Assembly: GCF_033568475.1 (NCBI RefSeq)
Contig: NC_133121.1
Coordinates: 135,254,375-135,318,374, forward strand
Reading direction: 5' to 3'
Length of the DNA stretch: 64,000 bases
Source: Henckelia pumila
Lineage: Eukaryota > Streptophyta > Magnoliopsida > Lamiales > Gesneriaceae
Part shown: positions 21,259 to 35,300 of the stretch, one piece after another
Numbering within the stretch: position 1 is the first letter of the stretch
Layout: every line of letters begins with the position of its first letter
Translations under genes and position numbers: made by a program
Notes under the pieces: model-generated
The model's database searches: none
The model's input: the letters and a program-made list of their open reading frames with translations, nothing else
Told to the model about the DNA's origin: nothing

Positions 21259-23635
21259 CTAATATCGCCCAATCAAAATGAAGTCGTCGTCATCCAGGAT
21301 CTGAACATCTTTCTCTCCTATAAAATTCTCTCTTCCAAGTTCCTTGACTATGCTAACAAACTCGGCCCTCTTTTCGAACGGGAGGGGTACATAAGGTAAG
21401 CGAAAAACAGGCCTCACGACCCCAAGCTGAGCAAGAGCTGTGTTTAAGCCAATAGGATTTGGCTCGTGGAAAAGCCACTCCATTAGAGAGAGAAGTTTGG
21501 AATTCAAAGTTGGATTCTTTCCTTCAAACATGAGTTCTTTCATTAGGCCGGGAATTAAGTTGCTGGTGACGGAAATTACTCCAGTAGCTCCATAATCCCA
21601 CCTCGAATCGTGGCATTGATCATCATTCCCACTCCACACGACAATGCCATTATTTGTATACAACTCGATCCTATCATTCCCGACGCATTCCTTGACACCA
21701 GCTAAGTTGGGGTTCCGCGCCATTGACTGGATTACATGTGGTGGAATATCTTGGCCGGTTCGTGTTGGCACATTGTATATAATCGTTGGGCCCATGTGAA
21801 GAACGTTATTGAAATGAGAGATCATACCTTCCATGGAGGTTTTACCATAATAAGGATTAATGTGAAGGGCGGCATGCATTCCAACAGCAAAGCCTTGTTC
21901 AGTGGCGTGAACTGCCTCTCGTGTTGAGTTGCTTCCAGTGTTGCCAATAACTTTGATGGATGCACCAAAACAGTTCACCGTGTGACCAATGAGCATAATA
22001 TGTTCGTCCCAGCTCATTAACTGGCCTTCTCCGGTGGTTCCACCAACAATTACCCCTTCAACACCATCCTCGATTTGCATGTTTACTAACACATCATAGG
22101 CCTCTAGATCGAATCTGCCATCGGGGAGATAGGGGGTTTTGATGGCGGTTATCAATCTAAGCGATTTTATATCATCAACATTGGTCCTGTCAAAAATGCA
22201 AAAAGGAATCACATTTCAGGTGTACCTATTTGTTTTGACACGATAATAACGATTATTTTCTTTTAAAGTAATGTGAGCAACATCTTCTATCAGTGTGTAT
22301 TCCTGCCATCCAACTAACCATAAAAACAAATATTGCACATTGTGAGCATCCTAAAGTTAACAATGTTCTTTCATCAATGACTCGCCTTCAGTTTTAACTT
22401 TTAAGGAACCAATAACAGCAAAAAAATATAAATAATGACAATACAGGAGAGAACCTCCTGTGTGTGTAACACAATTCCAAGCACTCACAAGATTATTCTA
22501 GATATCAATAGTACAACAACAGAATTTATCTTTAAAACTGTGGGAGAAACTTCACTCTGCTACAAGAAAACAAAATCAGTTCGTATCATATTCTGTTAAT
22601 CATTCAAGCTATTAACCAAATCAGACTGCACTCTGCTACCAGAAAATAAAGGGAAAGACTGCACTCTGCTACAAGAAAATAAAATCAGCTCATATTCTAT
22701 TCCGTTGGATATAAAATAGAAACTAAAAAGATTGCTTGTAAGAAGAAATAGTTACCTATTCTTGACTTCATTACTACGCATTGGGAGATGAAAATTAGGA
22801 ATTACCGCTGCTCTGGGAGACCTCCAGTTTGGCATTCGTCCTGCATGATTGCATTAGTAGAAGTACAAATTGGCTTCATCATTATGTAGGAAAAAGGCAC
22901 AGGTTATAGAAAGAAGCAAAATCAACCTTTAACGCTCAGTTGATACAATCAAAAGTTGAGTCTGTGGTGATGTATTCACATCAATCATATCAGGATAAAT
23001 ATTTCTGTGTCAAAAGGATCGAGCGAAAGAAGGGTAGATAGGCCATAGAAAGATCACTTTTTAATATATTCACTTCATTCAAACAACAAAGAAAATTATC
23101 GTGCAGAATGTATGACAATTTTATATGTGTAACTAACTCATTTTTAGCACAGATTTCGCATTCAACTTAGAATGAAAAGTGTAAGGAATTCGAAACAAGA
23201 AAAAAAAAAAAAGAAGAAGAAGAAAGCAAAGAACAGGAAATGTGAAAATGCATCCACATTTTAAACGCTTAGAGACAATTTTTTTTAAAATAATGCAGTC
23301 ATTTTAACCGCATATAAGAAAAGAAGCCAGACAAAAAGCGTCCGATTTTAAAAAGACAAAACTAGAAATATTTAACATATATATACGAAAACAAGCCAAA
23401 AAATTGAATAAACACGAGAAATAGACAGATTCCAGCAGCAACAATCATCAAAATCAAGCTACTTGATTTTCAATAGAGGCATAAAGACAAAAATAATAAG
23501 GGAAAACAAAGCTACTGTCGTGCATCTTTCAGAACGGTAATAGTTACGAGTTAGAATCGTCTACTTCAATAGAGGCACAAAGACAATACCTGTATGAGTA
23601 GCTTTGAGAGACCAGCATCCAAGAGCCGATGTCAT
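21259..23635 (-). CDS. DHDPS: 4-hydroxy-tetrahydrodipicolinate synthase (DHDPS, DapA), plastid
   Basis: First committed step of lysine synthesis: condenses pyruvate with aspartate semialdehyde (EC 4.3.3.7) in the plastid. Three coding exons on the minus strand: 23590-23635, 22756-22840 and 21259-22186, giving 352 residues. The junctions (ACA G|GA and AG|G) keep phase. Exon 3 holds nearly the whole TIM barrel. Visible active-site features are GGTTGEG (Thr94/Thr95), NPYYGK (Tyr157), [10 protein letters not shown] (Tyr181, Arg186) and AGVKECVG with the Schiff-base Lys209; the 28-residue spacing from Tyr181 to Lys209 equals that of the E. coli enzyme (Tyr133 to Lys161). The end [11 protein letters not shown] is typical of plants. 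Residues around [11 protein letters not shown] form part of the lysine feedback site, so normal inhibition is expected. The N-terminal extension is only about 40 residues (ending [17 protein letters not shown]), short but similar to other plant DHDPS. Confidence 0.93.
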
Positions 23636-24116
23636 TGACGGAAACACGTAATCAATAGAGGAGAAAAGGATTCGGAGAAATTTTCAGCAATGTCTGTACT
23701 ACGGAGGCCCGACGTGTTGTTGCCGCTGTAGCATTACGATTTCTGAATTCAAAGATAGATCACTCGTGATTCTCTCTCAAATCACCACTCCTGGAGCAGG
23801 AGTCTTGGAGATGATTTGGATGAAATGCGGCGGCGGAGGCGTGAGCAGAAATGGGGCGGAGGTGGAGATGCGGCGGAAGAGTATTAGGTTTTTTTTAGTC
23901 AGAACAAAGGGAAGGCGTTGAGTGACATATGTCAAGAATTTATATTACTATATTATTTTATTTACCGGCGTGTGTGGGTTCGGGTTAGACAAGACATGGC
24001 CCGTTTAGAGGGATTATGGGTTAGAAAAAATAGTCTCGGGTCGAGTGGATGTATTCAAATTTGGGCCCTAATGGGTTTGCATCAGGTAACGGCGTTCTTG
24101 TAGAAGGTGACCCATA
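23636..24116. other. 5' flank of DHDPS
   Basis: Probably holds the DHDPS 5' untranslated region and promoter (minus strand). A purine/GC-richer stretch at 23780-23880 lies about 150-250 bases upstream of the start codon. No other gene seen. Confidence 0.4.
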
Positions 24117-24609
24117 GACGGGTGTAAATGAGTCGAGCTCGAGTACTAACTCGACTTGTGTATATTTCGAACTATTCGGGCTCGAAAAATTCAAAAAATA
24201 AATTTATATGTAAATGAATATATATAAATATATATTTTTTATATATAAATCGATATTGAGTTTTATTATGTTGTCCAATAACTATGTCCAACTTCGTGTC
24301 CACCATGTACAATAATTGAGTTGACCAGTTCAATAAGTGAGTTGACTTATATATAGTGGGCATGAAGTTGGACATAGTTGTTGGGCAGCATAACAAAACT
24401 CTATCTATATTATATATATTATATTTATATATATACATATAATCGAGTACTTCGCGAGATACTCAAACACATACATATAATACTCGAGTTCGAGCTCGAT
24501 TATACATACGAGCTACTCGAGCTCGAGCTCAGTCAAACCGAGTTCGAGTCGAGTTTTGACCGAGCCGCTCTCGAGTTACTCACAAGTAGTTTGATTTGTT
24601 TCCATCCCT
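24117..24609. mobile_element. hAT-like MITE with nested hairpin element
   Basis: Starts GACGGGTGTAAATGAGTCGAG and ends TTTGTTTCCATCCC(T); the ends are imperfect inverted repeats of the same GGGTGxAAATGA type as 14622-15060, and the interior likewise is CTCGAG/GAGCTC rich. The flanking sequence ACCCATA is repeated on both sides (24110-24116 and 24610-24616), a 7-8 bp target duplication. Another inverted-repeat element, 24258-24401, sits inside. Confidence 0.6.
24258..24401. mobile_element. 144-bp MITE with 46-bp inverted repeats
   Basis: Arms 24258-24303 and 24356-24401 are inverted copies (GAGTTTT(A/G)TTATG, then AACTATGTCCAACTTC) with a handful of mismatches, around a spacer of about 50 bases. 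It lies inside the hAT-like element 24117-24609, so it is the younger of the two. No certain target duplication. Confidence 0.7.
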
Positions 24610-26670
24610 ACCCATAACTATAAGATTTTTAATAATATATATTAGAATCTGGGTGTAAGGGTTGCATGTCTCTACAATATTTTTGCAATAAAATAGATTT
24701 ATATTAAATTATAGATAATATAATAATTATAAAATTAACGATGGACCATACAAAAATTTGAGAGCAAGGCCAAAAAAATTAATAAAATTAAAAAATGATA
24801 AAAATAAAACAAAACAAAACAAAATAAAAAAACAGGGAGCCAAAGCATGAGACCAATTGTCAGCTCATGGTCTCCCCCTTGATATAGTGTAGTAGTAGCA
24901 GTAGTAGATGTATGTAGCGCTAAGCAGGACCGTCTCCAGAATATTAGGCGCAAATATTCAGGGGAGAGAGCTATATAATTTTTTTAATTAAATATAGATA
25001 CAATCACTTCATCTAAAAATCAAATTTTCAACTTTTTGTAACTAAAAATAATAATATAAACAATTGAATCGAAATATAAAAAATAAAACTAAAAATAAAA
25101 AAACTCGATGAATTCACAAATTTCATTAGTCAGAGATGATTTAATGCATATTACAAATAGAATAAGAATCTCCAAATTAAGGAAGCATAAATAATATATT
25201 TTTATCATAACAAATCTGAAAAAAATATAAATTATAATTTAATAGTAATTTAAACAAGAAATAATTATAATCTAATTAAGTAAAAATCATTCTCATTGTC
25301 GAATAAGCAAATTACAAGATTCTAGTATATCGAGACCAAAAATTAAATCAATTAAAAAAAATCAACCACATTACAAAAATAGACAAAAATAAATCTCATT
25401 CAATAAATAAACGAAAGATGATTGGCCCAATTTGAATAACCTAACTCATTTGAGTTAATCAATTTAACGTAAAAAAAAAAAGATTTTTGTTTAAATTAAA
25501 AAATATATTTTTTACTAAATAAATGATGAAAAAAAATAAAAAAATTTGACCACGATTTCGAATTTTAAACAAAATAAACAGATTCACGTAATATTTTAAA
25601 TATATATAAAAAATAATACTTAAAAATATATATTAAAAAAATTTGAGGCCCCCACCAAGGGGAGGCTCTAGGTGTAGTGACCCTTACCCGGATCACTTAC
25701 TAACAGAACTTTAGGCATGCAATTAACTTAATAAAACAGATATCAAAATAAACTGGCGGAAACCATAAATAAATACAATCCCAAGGAAAGGAATCTGTAA
25801 TTTATCCAAATATTATACAACCAAATCGAATAGCTGTATCAACCGAAAACAACAGAAATAAAACCTAGACGAAGCTCCAGCTGGCCAACCACTGCCTAGC
25901 CCCTCTTGGATCCACTCGCCTCGTCCAATCGCAAACCTGCCCCATGAAATAGGGTGTCCAAAAACACAGAGTACGAGACGTGAGCATAAAACGCTCAGTA
26001 CGAGAGTATGAGTACACATGCATGCAAAGTGAACTCCCTATAAACTCGAGGTCAAGGATCAGATAACAGAGACAGACCGGGCCCTGGTATGTAGCACGCT
26101 GTGCCGTCGCTTCAGGAGGTGGCTCCCATACCATAATACCAGTGGATATGCCGGACCCAAATCGATGGAAGTCCAACCACTAACAGAATAGGGAAAAACT
26201 CTACTAACAGACATCTCGAATGAGATAGCTCAGTATGCAAATGAATGCAGCATAAATCAATGACATATAAATCATGCAGTCACATAATACATGCATACTC
26301 AGTCAGGATATCTCGAACAGTACTTTCGTACCTCAAATCAGCAAGCTCTACCAACTCTAGATCCACGCCTATAGTCTGCTCTACACTGCCAAATGATACT
26401 ACTATCATTATAGTGCTCTAAAAGCCTTAACTAAGCTAAAACATACTCCTAAATATTTTTAGAAAGCAAAAGTTATACCTTCGTCCGTCGTTAGCCCTTT
26501 GCTGTCGAGTGCCTCAAAACTAGGCCACAGCTCCGCTACGACGCCTGGATCGCTATGCCACTTTCGAATTCTCGATGGGATGCCTAGAATTCCTTAGATC
26601 GGAGTTAGAAGGCTAAGGAATCGAGAAAGAGGAGGTGATTGGTGCGTCTAAATCTGAATCTCGGCCCTCC

Positions 26671-26678
26671 TATTTATA
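26671..26678 (-). promoter_or_regulatory. TATA box in 3' LTR
   Basis: TATAAATA on the minus strand, 8 bases downstream (in element direction) of the palindrome array; the same arrangement occurs in the other LTR at 41852-41859. Confidence 0.6.
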
Positions 26679-26685
26679 GACGGAG

Positions 26686-26906
26686 TTCGGATCATCCGAA
26701 CTGGACTTCGGGTCGTCCGAACACGTTTGGGTCGTTCGAACTGGGCTTCGGGTCGTCCGAACCCGATATTACGTCATTGCTTACGTTAGCATGATGACAT
26801 CATCCATGACGAATGTCGGCAGCACGTTCGGAGCGTCCGAACCACTCTTCGGACCGTCCGAACCCTGACTTCGGACCGTCCGAACCTTGACTTCGGAGCC
26901 TCCGAA
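26686..26906. repeat. Array of eight TTCGGACNGTCCGAA-type palindromes in the LTR
   Basis: Eight 15-bp near-palindromes (from TTCGGATCATCCGAA at 26686-26700 to TTCGGAGCCTCCGAA at 26892-26906), several of them perfect around a central base. They lie in two clusters around a TGACG/TGATGACATCA-rich spacer. Confidence 0.85.
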
Positions 26907-27059
26907 CTCGATGACCCTTAAACCATTTTCAAGTGTTCTGAATCCAATTCCGGACTCCTTTAACCCATTAAGTGTTCCCTTAATCACGTTTACTCTTAAT
27001 TAGTAGGATTAATGAATTGATTAACACTTAATCACTGATTTCGGGTACGGGCTACTACA

Positions 27060-27072
27060 TTCTCCCCCACTT
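27060..27072 (-). other. Polypurine tract of the chromovirus
   Basis: AAGTGGGGGAGAA on the minus strand directly next to the LTR; plus-strand primer site. Confidence 0.8.
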
Positions 27073-27183
27073 AAGATGTTTCGTCCTCGAAAACAGATCT
27101 TAAGTACTGAATGTAAAATAGAAATCAGAAACATTTTTTATTCAAATCAAACGTTTACAGAGTTTGCAACTAAAAGAATGAAA

Positions 27184-29772
27184 TCAAAACAACTCAGGAT
27201 GGTCTTCACGCATCCTGTCTTCAAGCTCCCAAGTAGCTTCCTCAGTGCCTCGGCGCTGCCACTGAACTAAAACCAAATGAATGACTTTGTTCCGCAAAAC
27301 CTTATCCTTATAATCCAGGATACGAATAGGTTTTTCAACATATGTCAAATCCTTATTCACCTGAACCTCAGAACGCTGCAGAATATGAGATTCATCCGCC
27401 ACATACCGTCGCAACAGAGATACGTGGAACACGTCGTGAATACTGGATAGATGCGGTGGCAAAGCTAGTCGATAAGCCAAATCGCCGATGCTCACCAAGA
27501 TCTCAAACGGACCGATAAACCTGGGAGACAACTTGCCCTTAAGGACAAATCTGAGAATCTTGCGGAAAGGTGACACTCTCAGAAACACTTTCTCCCCGAC
27601 ATCGAACTACAAAGGCCTACGCTTGGTATTAGCATAGCTGGCCTGACGATCCTGTGCAGTCTTAATCCGTTTCTTGATCTGATCAACAATGTCAATTGTC
27701 TGCTGGATAAACTCTGGTCCCTCAGCATGTCTCTCCCCCACTTCATCCCAGAAGAGTGGAGTACGACAACGTCGCCTGTACAACGCCTCAAAAGGTGTCA
27801 TCCCAATACTAGTATGATAGCTGTTGTTGTACGCGAACTCGATCAACGGCAAATGATCCTGCCAGGCTGAACCAAAATCCATGACGCACGCTCTAAGCAT
27901 ATCCTCCAAAGTACGGATAGTGCGCTCTGACTGACCATCAGTCTCCGGATAATAGGCAGTACTCAAACTGAGAGTAGTACCCATCGCACGCTGAACACTC
28001 CCCCAGAATCTAGAAGTGAACCTGGGGTCTCGATCGCTAACAATGCTCACAGGCACTCCATGAAGTCGAACGATATCCTGAATGTACAACCGAGCCATAC
28101 GATCCACATTGTACTCCCGGCTATAGGAAATGAAATACGCTGACTTGGTGAGTCGGTCTACCACAATCCAGATAGCATCACAGTTCCTCGGGGATACCGG
28201 CAAATGGGTCACAAAGTCCATTGTGATAAACTCTCATTTCCATTCAGGAATAGGCAGACTGTGAAGCAATCCTCCAGGTCTTCGGTGCTCTGCCTTAACC
28301 TGTTGACACACCAAACATCTCGAAACAAACTGATAAACACTGTGTTTCATTCCCTTCCACCAGAAACGAGTACGTAGATCCTTGTACATCTTGTTGCTCC
28401 CAGGATGAATACTCAACTTAGTACGATGTGTCTGAGACAAAATCTCCTCTCGCAACTCTTCATCCTGCGGAATCATAAGCCTACCAGACAAACACAGAAA
28501 GCCATCTGGCTGATAATGAAATCCAGACGAGCTACCCTCGTTAGCTAGACGAGCTAAACGCTGGGTCTTCGAATCAGACATCTGAGCATCTTGAATCCGT
28601 GAATACAAAGTTGGCTCAGATAATATTGCAAACATCTGGATACTCTGCATACCTTTCTTATGCTTGAAGATATAACCTGAAGTACAACAGTCACTGATCG
28701 CACTAGACATCGAACAAGTATGAAGTGCGGATAGTCGCACCTTGCGACTCAAAGCATCAGCAGTGAGATTAGCAGCTCCCGGATGGTACTTAATCTCGCA
28801 ATCATAGTCCTTAAGCAAGTCCATCCAACGTCTCTGCCTCATGTTCAACTCCGCCTGAGTGAACAAATACTTGAGACTCTTATGCTCGGTGAGGATCTCA
28901 AATTTCTCGCCATACAGATAATGACGCCAGATCTTCAAAGCGAACACAATGGCTGCTAACTCCAAATCATGGACTGGGTAGTTTTCCTCGTGAAGCTTCA
29001 GCTGTCTAGAAGCGTATGCGATCACATGCCCATTCTGAGTCAGGACACAACCTAACCCCTGAAGAGAAGCATCAGTGTATACCACATACCCTCCAGATCT
29101 TGACGGTAATGCCAACATCGACGCAGAAGTCAACCGCCGTCGAAGCTCACAGAAGTTCTCCTCACACTCGGAGGACCACTCGAAATCCACACCCTTGCGG
29201 ATAAGCTGCGTCAAATGTCGAGCTAACGGAGAGAAGTTCAGAATGAAGCGACGATAATAACCTGCTAGACCCAGAAAACTACGGATCTCAGCAACTGTCG
29301 TCGGACGTGACCAATTAAGCACCGCCTCAATCTTGCTTGGATCAACAGAAATCCCCTCCCTGGATATGATATGGCCAAGAAAGACCACTCCATCCATCCA
29401 AAACTCACACTTGCTCAGCTTGGCGTACAACTGCTCATCTCGAAGAGTCTGCAGTAGTAACCGCAAGTGAGAAACATGCTCTTCTATATTACGCGAATAC
29501 ACCAAGATGTCGTCAATGAAGACCACGACAAACTTGTCCAAATACTCCCTGAAGACATGGTTCGTCAGATCCATGAACATAGCCGGCGCATTAGTCAAAC
29601 CAAATGGCATCACTAGGAACTCGTAATGCCCATAGCGAGTACGGAATGCAGTCTTGGCTACGTCCTGATCACGGACTCTCAACTGATGATACCCAGATCT
29701 CAAGTCAATCTTGGAGTAAACTGACGTGCCCTGCAGCTGATCAAACAAGTCATCAATACGAGGCAACGGATA
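27184..29772 (-). other. Chromovirus pol region: RT, RNase H, integrase, chromodomain
   Basis: In element order: reverse transcriptase with the catalytic [11 protein letters not shown]; RNase H with [12 protein letters not shown]; integrase zinc domain [19 protein letters not shown]; integrase core with IWIVVDRLTKSAYF and IVSDRDPRFTSRFW; and a chromodomain near the end (PIRILDYKDKVLRN...VQWQRRG, 27190-27330). The start of the reverse transcriptase lies on the other side of the nested element. This is a fossil coding region. Confidence 0.9.
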
Positions 29773-29777
29773 CTTGT

Positions 29778-32285
29778 TGTAAGGCCCAAAAATATTAAGT
29801 TATTAATTATGGGATTTGAGAATTAAATTTCATAATATGGGCTAATATTGATTTGAGAAGTTATGGACATGATAGATTAAATTTCCGAACCAAAAATATT
29901 TAATTTGAGAATTTACGGATTTTGAGAATTAAATCCCGAGAATTCTTAAATTAAAAGAATAAATATTCGATTTGAATATTTATGGGATTTAAGATTAAAT
30001 TCCATGTTTCGGGAATTAAATAAGATGAATTTTGAAGATACAACCCGATCAGGGACTGATTTGCAAATATTGAAGTTGCAAGGGCTAAAGTGCAAAAGGC
30101 CAGGATTATTTAATTAATCCGAAGTTATTTAATTTTAATCCAAATATATTTAATTTGGGAATATTTAGAGTTTTGATTTAAATTCTAATATTCTTAAATT
30201 ATTTAGGATTGAAATTGACTTAAAGAGAAGGCCGATGACTGAATTGCAATTAATGACAACTTGAGGGACTAAATTGCAATTTATGCAATACATATCAGAT
30301 TATTAACATTATTATCAGCATAGGCACGTGTATAATCAGAATTCCTTCAGAAAAGTTGAAATGAGAACAGAGAAAGAGTCAAGATCATATTTTCTCTTTT
30401 GCTCTTCGATTTTCGAAATCCCGTATCTTTTGCACCGGTTGTCCGATTTCGATTCCGAAAGATGTTCTGGAATCCTTGCGACGAGGCCTTCGATTTGATG
30501 TAAGTATTTAATCCTTTCGGCATGTTTTGAAGATTGATATATGGCAGAGATCAGATGATGCATTTATGTTTGTATTCTTGAGTTCGTATGCCGTTCGGTA
30601 TCGAAGTTGGATTGAAGAATGATTATCGTTTGTAATTGCTATGATATGACAGCATATATTTCGAAATCTATTGCTTCTTAGATGATTGGTTATGATGATA
30701 TATTGCTGGTGTATGATGAATATGATGTTAGTTGAATTCGATATCGTTTCGGTTACCGATTTTATACCGTTATGCCGTCGGTTCAAGACTTTGATCATGT
30801 TTGAGTTTATAATGCTTGAGCTGAGTTAGATATGAGTTGGTTGCTGATATATGCAGCATGTTTACACTTCATATCAGATTATATTTGAATGTTTCGAGTT
30901 CGAGAAGCTACAATTCGAATCGGTCAAGAATTGAGCAAAGTTTGTAACTTGTTTTGCTTTGAAGTTTGAGTTGTGATTGAGCTGATTTTTATGTGAGTTG
31001 TAGCTGATAGAAATAGCTTGATATGATATGTTTCATATTTTAAATAAGAGATTCGGACTCGAGATTTTAGCATTTGAGAAACAAGATCAAATAGCTCAAG
31101 GTTGAAGTTATGCTACCTTGAAGATTGGATAATGAACTTGAGCAAGTTTGATTGCTATTCTTTGATGAAAGTTGTACAGATTTGAAGCAACTACGACTCA
31201 ATGAAATGAAAGGTATAAGACGACATCGACATTTATGACTACGATACTCAAGATTGATAAATCTTGAGTAGTCCGCCAAATCAAATACTGATTATGTTTT
31301 ATTTTTGATTTAGAACTTGTTATTGTTCTTGTCGATCCATCCCAGGTAGTGGATCTTTACTTTTGAGTCAATGTGATTATGATACGAGAATAATACGAAT
31401 TGATTCTATGCCGAGGTTGGAGGACGCCCTTATTTTCGAATTTCGGAATAATATCGATAGATGGATATCCATATCAAGATCAGATACGAATCTTGATGTC
31501 AATGACTTGAGACGAATCAATTCTTGAGATAAGCGCGCTATATAAATTGAAGTTTGATTTGAAGTTTGAGTCGATATATGCGTTATTTTTACTCTATTCT
31601 CGAGTTGATATGTTTAGAGTTGATATGAATTTATTTAACGCATTTATATATCGATTATACTGAGATTGATTTCTCACCAGAGTTTATCCGGCTGTTGTCT
31701 TGTTTTGTATGTGTGCATGACAACAAATGGGGCAGGAGCTAGTCATCGACGTCATTGACAACTGGGAGAGAGTCTAGCACGTGAGGACTCGGGTTGTAGA
31801 TGTACTTAGAAGCATGGTAGAACACTTAACATGATATGTTGGAAGAACTTTGAAACAAGTTGTGTAATCTTATGTTTTGAGTAGTTTGTGATCTAGTTGA
31901 AGTTGTAAAAGCTAGTTTATTATGCTCAAGACTTGATTTATGAGTTTATGTATGTTTATAGAAGTTATATCATGTTAGTATCTTTGATTGATGTTGAATT
32001 GTGCCAAGATGCAAGCCGTGACAGCAAAAACTTTTCTGCTGAATTTCTGGAATTTGATGGCTGCTCGATCCGCAGAAGTTGGCGGATCTAGCCAGCCCTG
32101 ATTTTTCCAAAATAGAGAAGCTGAAAAATGTGCTCGCTAGATTGGTAAGATCTTACCGATCTAGCCAGGCACTATTCACAAAAAAAAAATTGAATTATTC
32201 TTTTTGAGTATTCTTTTTATATATGATTAATTGGTTTTAATCATTAATTGCCCTAAGATGAGATTAGCAACCCGAGGTCCTCACA
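29778..32285 (+). repeat. 5' LTR of the LARD-like element
   Basis: 2508 bp, TGTAAGGCCC...CCTCACA. Contains a 30-base near-palindrome at 32136-32165 close to its 3' end. Confidence 0.93.
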
Positions 32286-32290
32286 ACAGG

Positions 32291-32302
32291 TGGTATTAGA
32301 GC
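32291..32302 (+). other. Primer-binding site of the LARD-like element
   Basis: TGGTATTAGAGC, five bases after the LTR end, complementary with one mismatch to the 3' end of plant initiator Met tRNA. Confidence 0.75.
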
Positions 32303-35300
32303 GTAGGTTCTGGACTGAGATAGAAGCTGAACGGGGTAGAGTGAGTCACATGCATTTATATTATTGCATGATTATGCAGTATATGATTCGATGATTTGAT
32401 AAATGGCATGTACTCTTGATCTACTTTGAAATTGAATTGATTAATTTACTGATTTGTAAATTTTCGAATTCTTATCGATGTTATTATAAGAATTTCTTTG
32501 GGTGAAGTAAGCACCCAAAATTGAAGAGAACAGTGTTCTTTGGGTGACGTAAGCACCCCAGACTGACAGAGTTGTATGGCCAGACTGAACAGAATGGTAT
32601 GGTCAGATTGAACAGAACTATATTAGTACTCAGCTGAATGAAATATATCTGATTGAACAGAACAGAATATCAGCAAATGAATAAAAGTATTGCAGGTAGA
32701 AGTTGTTCTGAAAAACTGATGTTCAGATATCTGAAAGATACTGATGAATGATGTATCAGATTGACTGTCTACCAACTTCAAGACCTAGCAACCAACTGAT
32801 AGATTTTGACTAAGAAATTTTGACAAATAGAGGTATATTTATTTGTTGGTAAGTGCTTAAAACAGAGTTTTATTAATGTTTCTTTGCCACAACAGATAGA
32901 AATTATGAGAAGGAAAAATATACCTTTTAGAAGCTGAATATTTTGAGTATTGAAGAATGTTTTATTAGGTTTTCAAGCCTATTATAATTCTTTGAATTGA
33001 AGATGATGAAAAAGCTCAAGACTGAGTTGTATATTTAATGGCTTGACTTCAAGAATATGTCAGAATAAATGTTGACGACTGTAACATGTTATGAAAGACA
33101 TAGTCTTATTTAATAGAACTAAAGCAGAATGATGAAGCAAAAAGGACTGAAATTGTAACGTTGCTACGGTGTGTAAGAGGAACACATATTTAGTTACAAT
33201 TTCTATTCCAAAAGTATAAAGAGAATTAGAATGAAATTGCACCTGAAAATGAAATTTAAGGTAACAGATTTATTTTGTTTTGACCTGGTTATTATTGGTG
33301 CAATAGATTCATAATAGCTGAAAGCATATTATATTTTCAACTCTGTATCCGTAAAGAGAATTTGTGAATTGAACTGAAGAATAGAACTACTGATTTGATG
33401 AAATGAGACAGAATATGATTTCGCTTCAAAGAAATGAAACTGAAGATGATTTAGTTCATATTGAAATATCTGTTTATGTTGCTTGATAGATGATGATGCA
33501 ATAATCGAATACAGATTAGTAGAAGAATTGATGATAAGAAGCGATTAAATTAGATCAGTAAGAACATAATGTGCAATTGAATATGATGATATAGAATCTC
33601 GAATTAAGATTCTGTGATTTTGGTTTACTATATGATGTTTGATTACAAAAATATGCCGAAATAAGTATAATCAATGCACTAGATATGTTCATGATCTAAA
33701 CCAGAATTGAAAGATATGCCGATGAGTAGAGATGACAGATATATTTCAGTAAGATTCTTGACTTTAGTTTAAGTTGTGAACTGAAATTTATCAGAGAAGT
33801 GAAGAGTTTATGAATTGAATACTGCTTTTGAGGTTTATCGAGTAAATAATGATATGAAAATCAGTTACAGATGAGTCTTTTATTTGATTTTACTGAAGTT
33901 ATTACATCATAAAATCATGATTTTTGAAATTCCTGATGTTGATTTTGAGGTTTTGGTACCGACCTCAATCGATTTTGATTGACTCTTATTCTTTGTTAGG
34001 GTCTGATTTGATCTACTCGTCTTGAGTTGAGATGCTAGTGAGTTGTTTTCACTTAGCATATTGCCATTCATATTATTGTTCTGTGAATGAACTCGACTTA
34101 AGTGAGTTTCCCTGATTATGAATTTCAAGAGTTACTGATTATTGATGTATACATTCAGTATTATAATATTTTTGACTCGTAACTGATAAAATTTCCAATT
34201 GAGATTTGGGAAATAGAACGAAGAGAAGAGATGAATGCGTGATTGATTGATCTTTTGAATTTATGTGCTTGAAGTATCGAGATAGATACGAATACATTCA
34301 GAATTGCTGTAATCCAAATTAAGTGAGAATGGATTTGGAAAGATTAAGCACATTGAGATGAGATCAAGTTATTAGAATTCAACTGAGAAATAGAAATGAA
34401 GAACGAAACAGGCATTCGATCAATTGATTTCAGATTTTGTGTATTCTGGTTTGAATATTCAGATGAATAAATGACCAATCAGAATGGATTTTGATTGAAA
34501 GCAATCCAGAACTGTTTAGAAGATGACAGAAACACAGAAAGTAAACTGAAGCGATGAGAATTCAGTACAAAATTCTAGAATGAGATATGAATTGAAGCCT
34601 CTGATCAGAATAGATGAATTTTTATTGTGACAGATAATATGATTGTGCTTGATATTTCCGACAAGAAATATCAAAATATGAAGAATTGCACAATAATGAA
34701 TTCAATATTCATTCAATACTTGTTTTATCAGAAGATAAAGCAAATAGAAGTAACCGAATTAGTACGTTTTCGAAGTTAAACGTACAGGGAGTTTCTGATG
34801 AAGTTGAAAATCATTGACCAGATGAGTTCAGTGATAGTTGAGAAATTCCAGAATCGATATGAGATCATGATTTGAAAGAATATTTTGTGAAACTACCAAG
34901 ATGAAACAGTTTATATGAAGTAAACAGGTGGTAGATATGAACAGATTGATTGAAATTACTGGATATGATAATCTGTCCGTATGATTAAATCACTGAATTG
35001 TGATTAGATTCGTTTCAAGACTAACAGTAAGCCAAGAAATAATGTTTCAGATTGAAACATTAGGTTTACTATTACATTGTAATACAGATGATCAGAAGAT
35101 TTTGTGTACTTTTTGAGGTAAAGGTACAATATGTTATCCTTGAATTGGAAGAATAATCAGAGAAGATGAATTGAATTTCGAGAATGAATTTTATCTGACA
35201 TGATACCAATTATCAACAGCTCTGAATACTTTGAAATCTGTGAATACAGCATACACTCTGATTACTAGATAGTTCGAATAGACTAATCAGATTTGTAGAA

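Larger units (their letters stand above)
25673..27059 (-). repeat. 3' LTR of the chromovirus
   Basis: 1387 bp, TGTAGTGACC...CTACTACA on the plus strand. It contains a TATA box (26671-26678, minus strand) and the palindrome array 26686-26906. Confidence 0.95.

Noticed and set aside
24925-25672. Transposase gene in the hAT-like element
   Set aside because: No frame of useful length or hAT dimerisation motif seen; the unit is non-autonomous.
26686-26906. CRISPR-like spacing of the palindromes
   Set aside because: The units are degenerate, irregularly spaced and inside a plant LTR; no spacer-repeat regularity.
30336-31279. Minus-strand frames in the LARD-like LTR, repeated at 37179-37950
   Set aside because: They recur only because the two LTRs are copies. 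They run against the element and have no recognisable domain.
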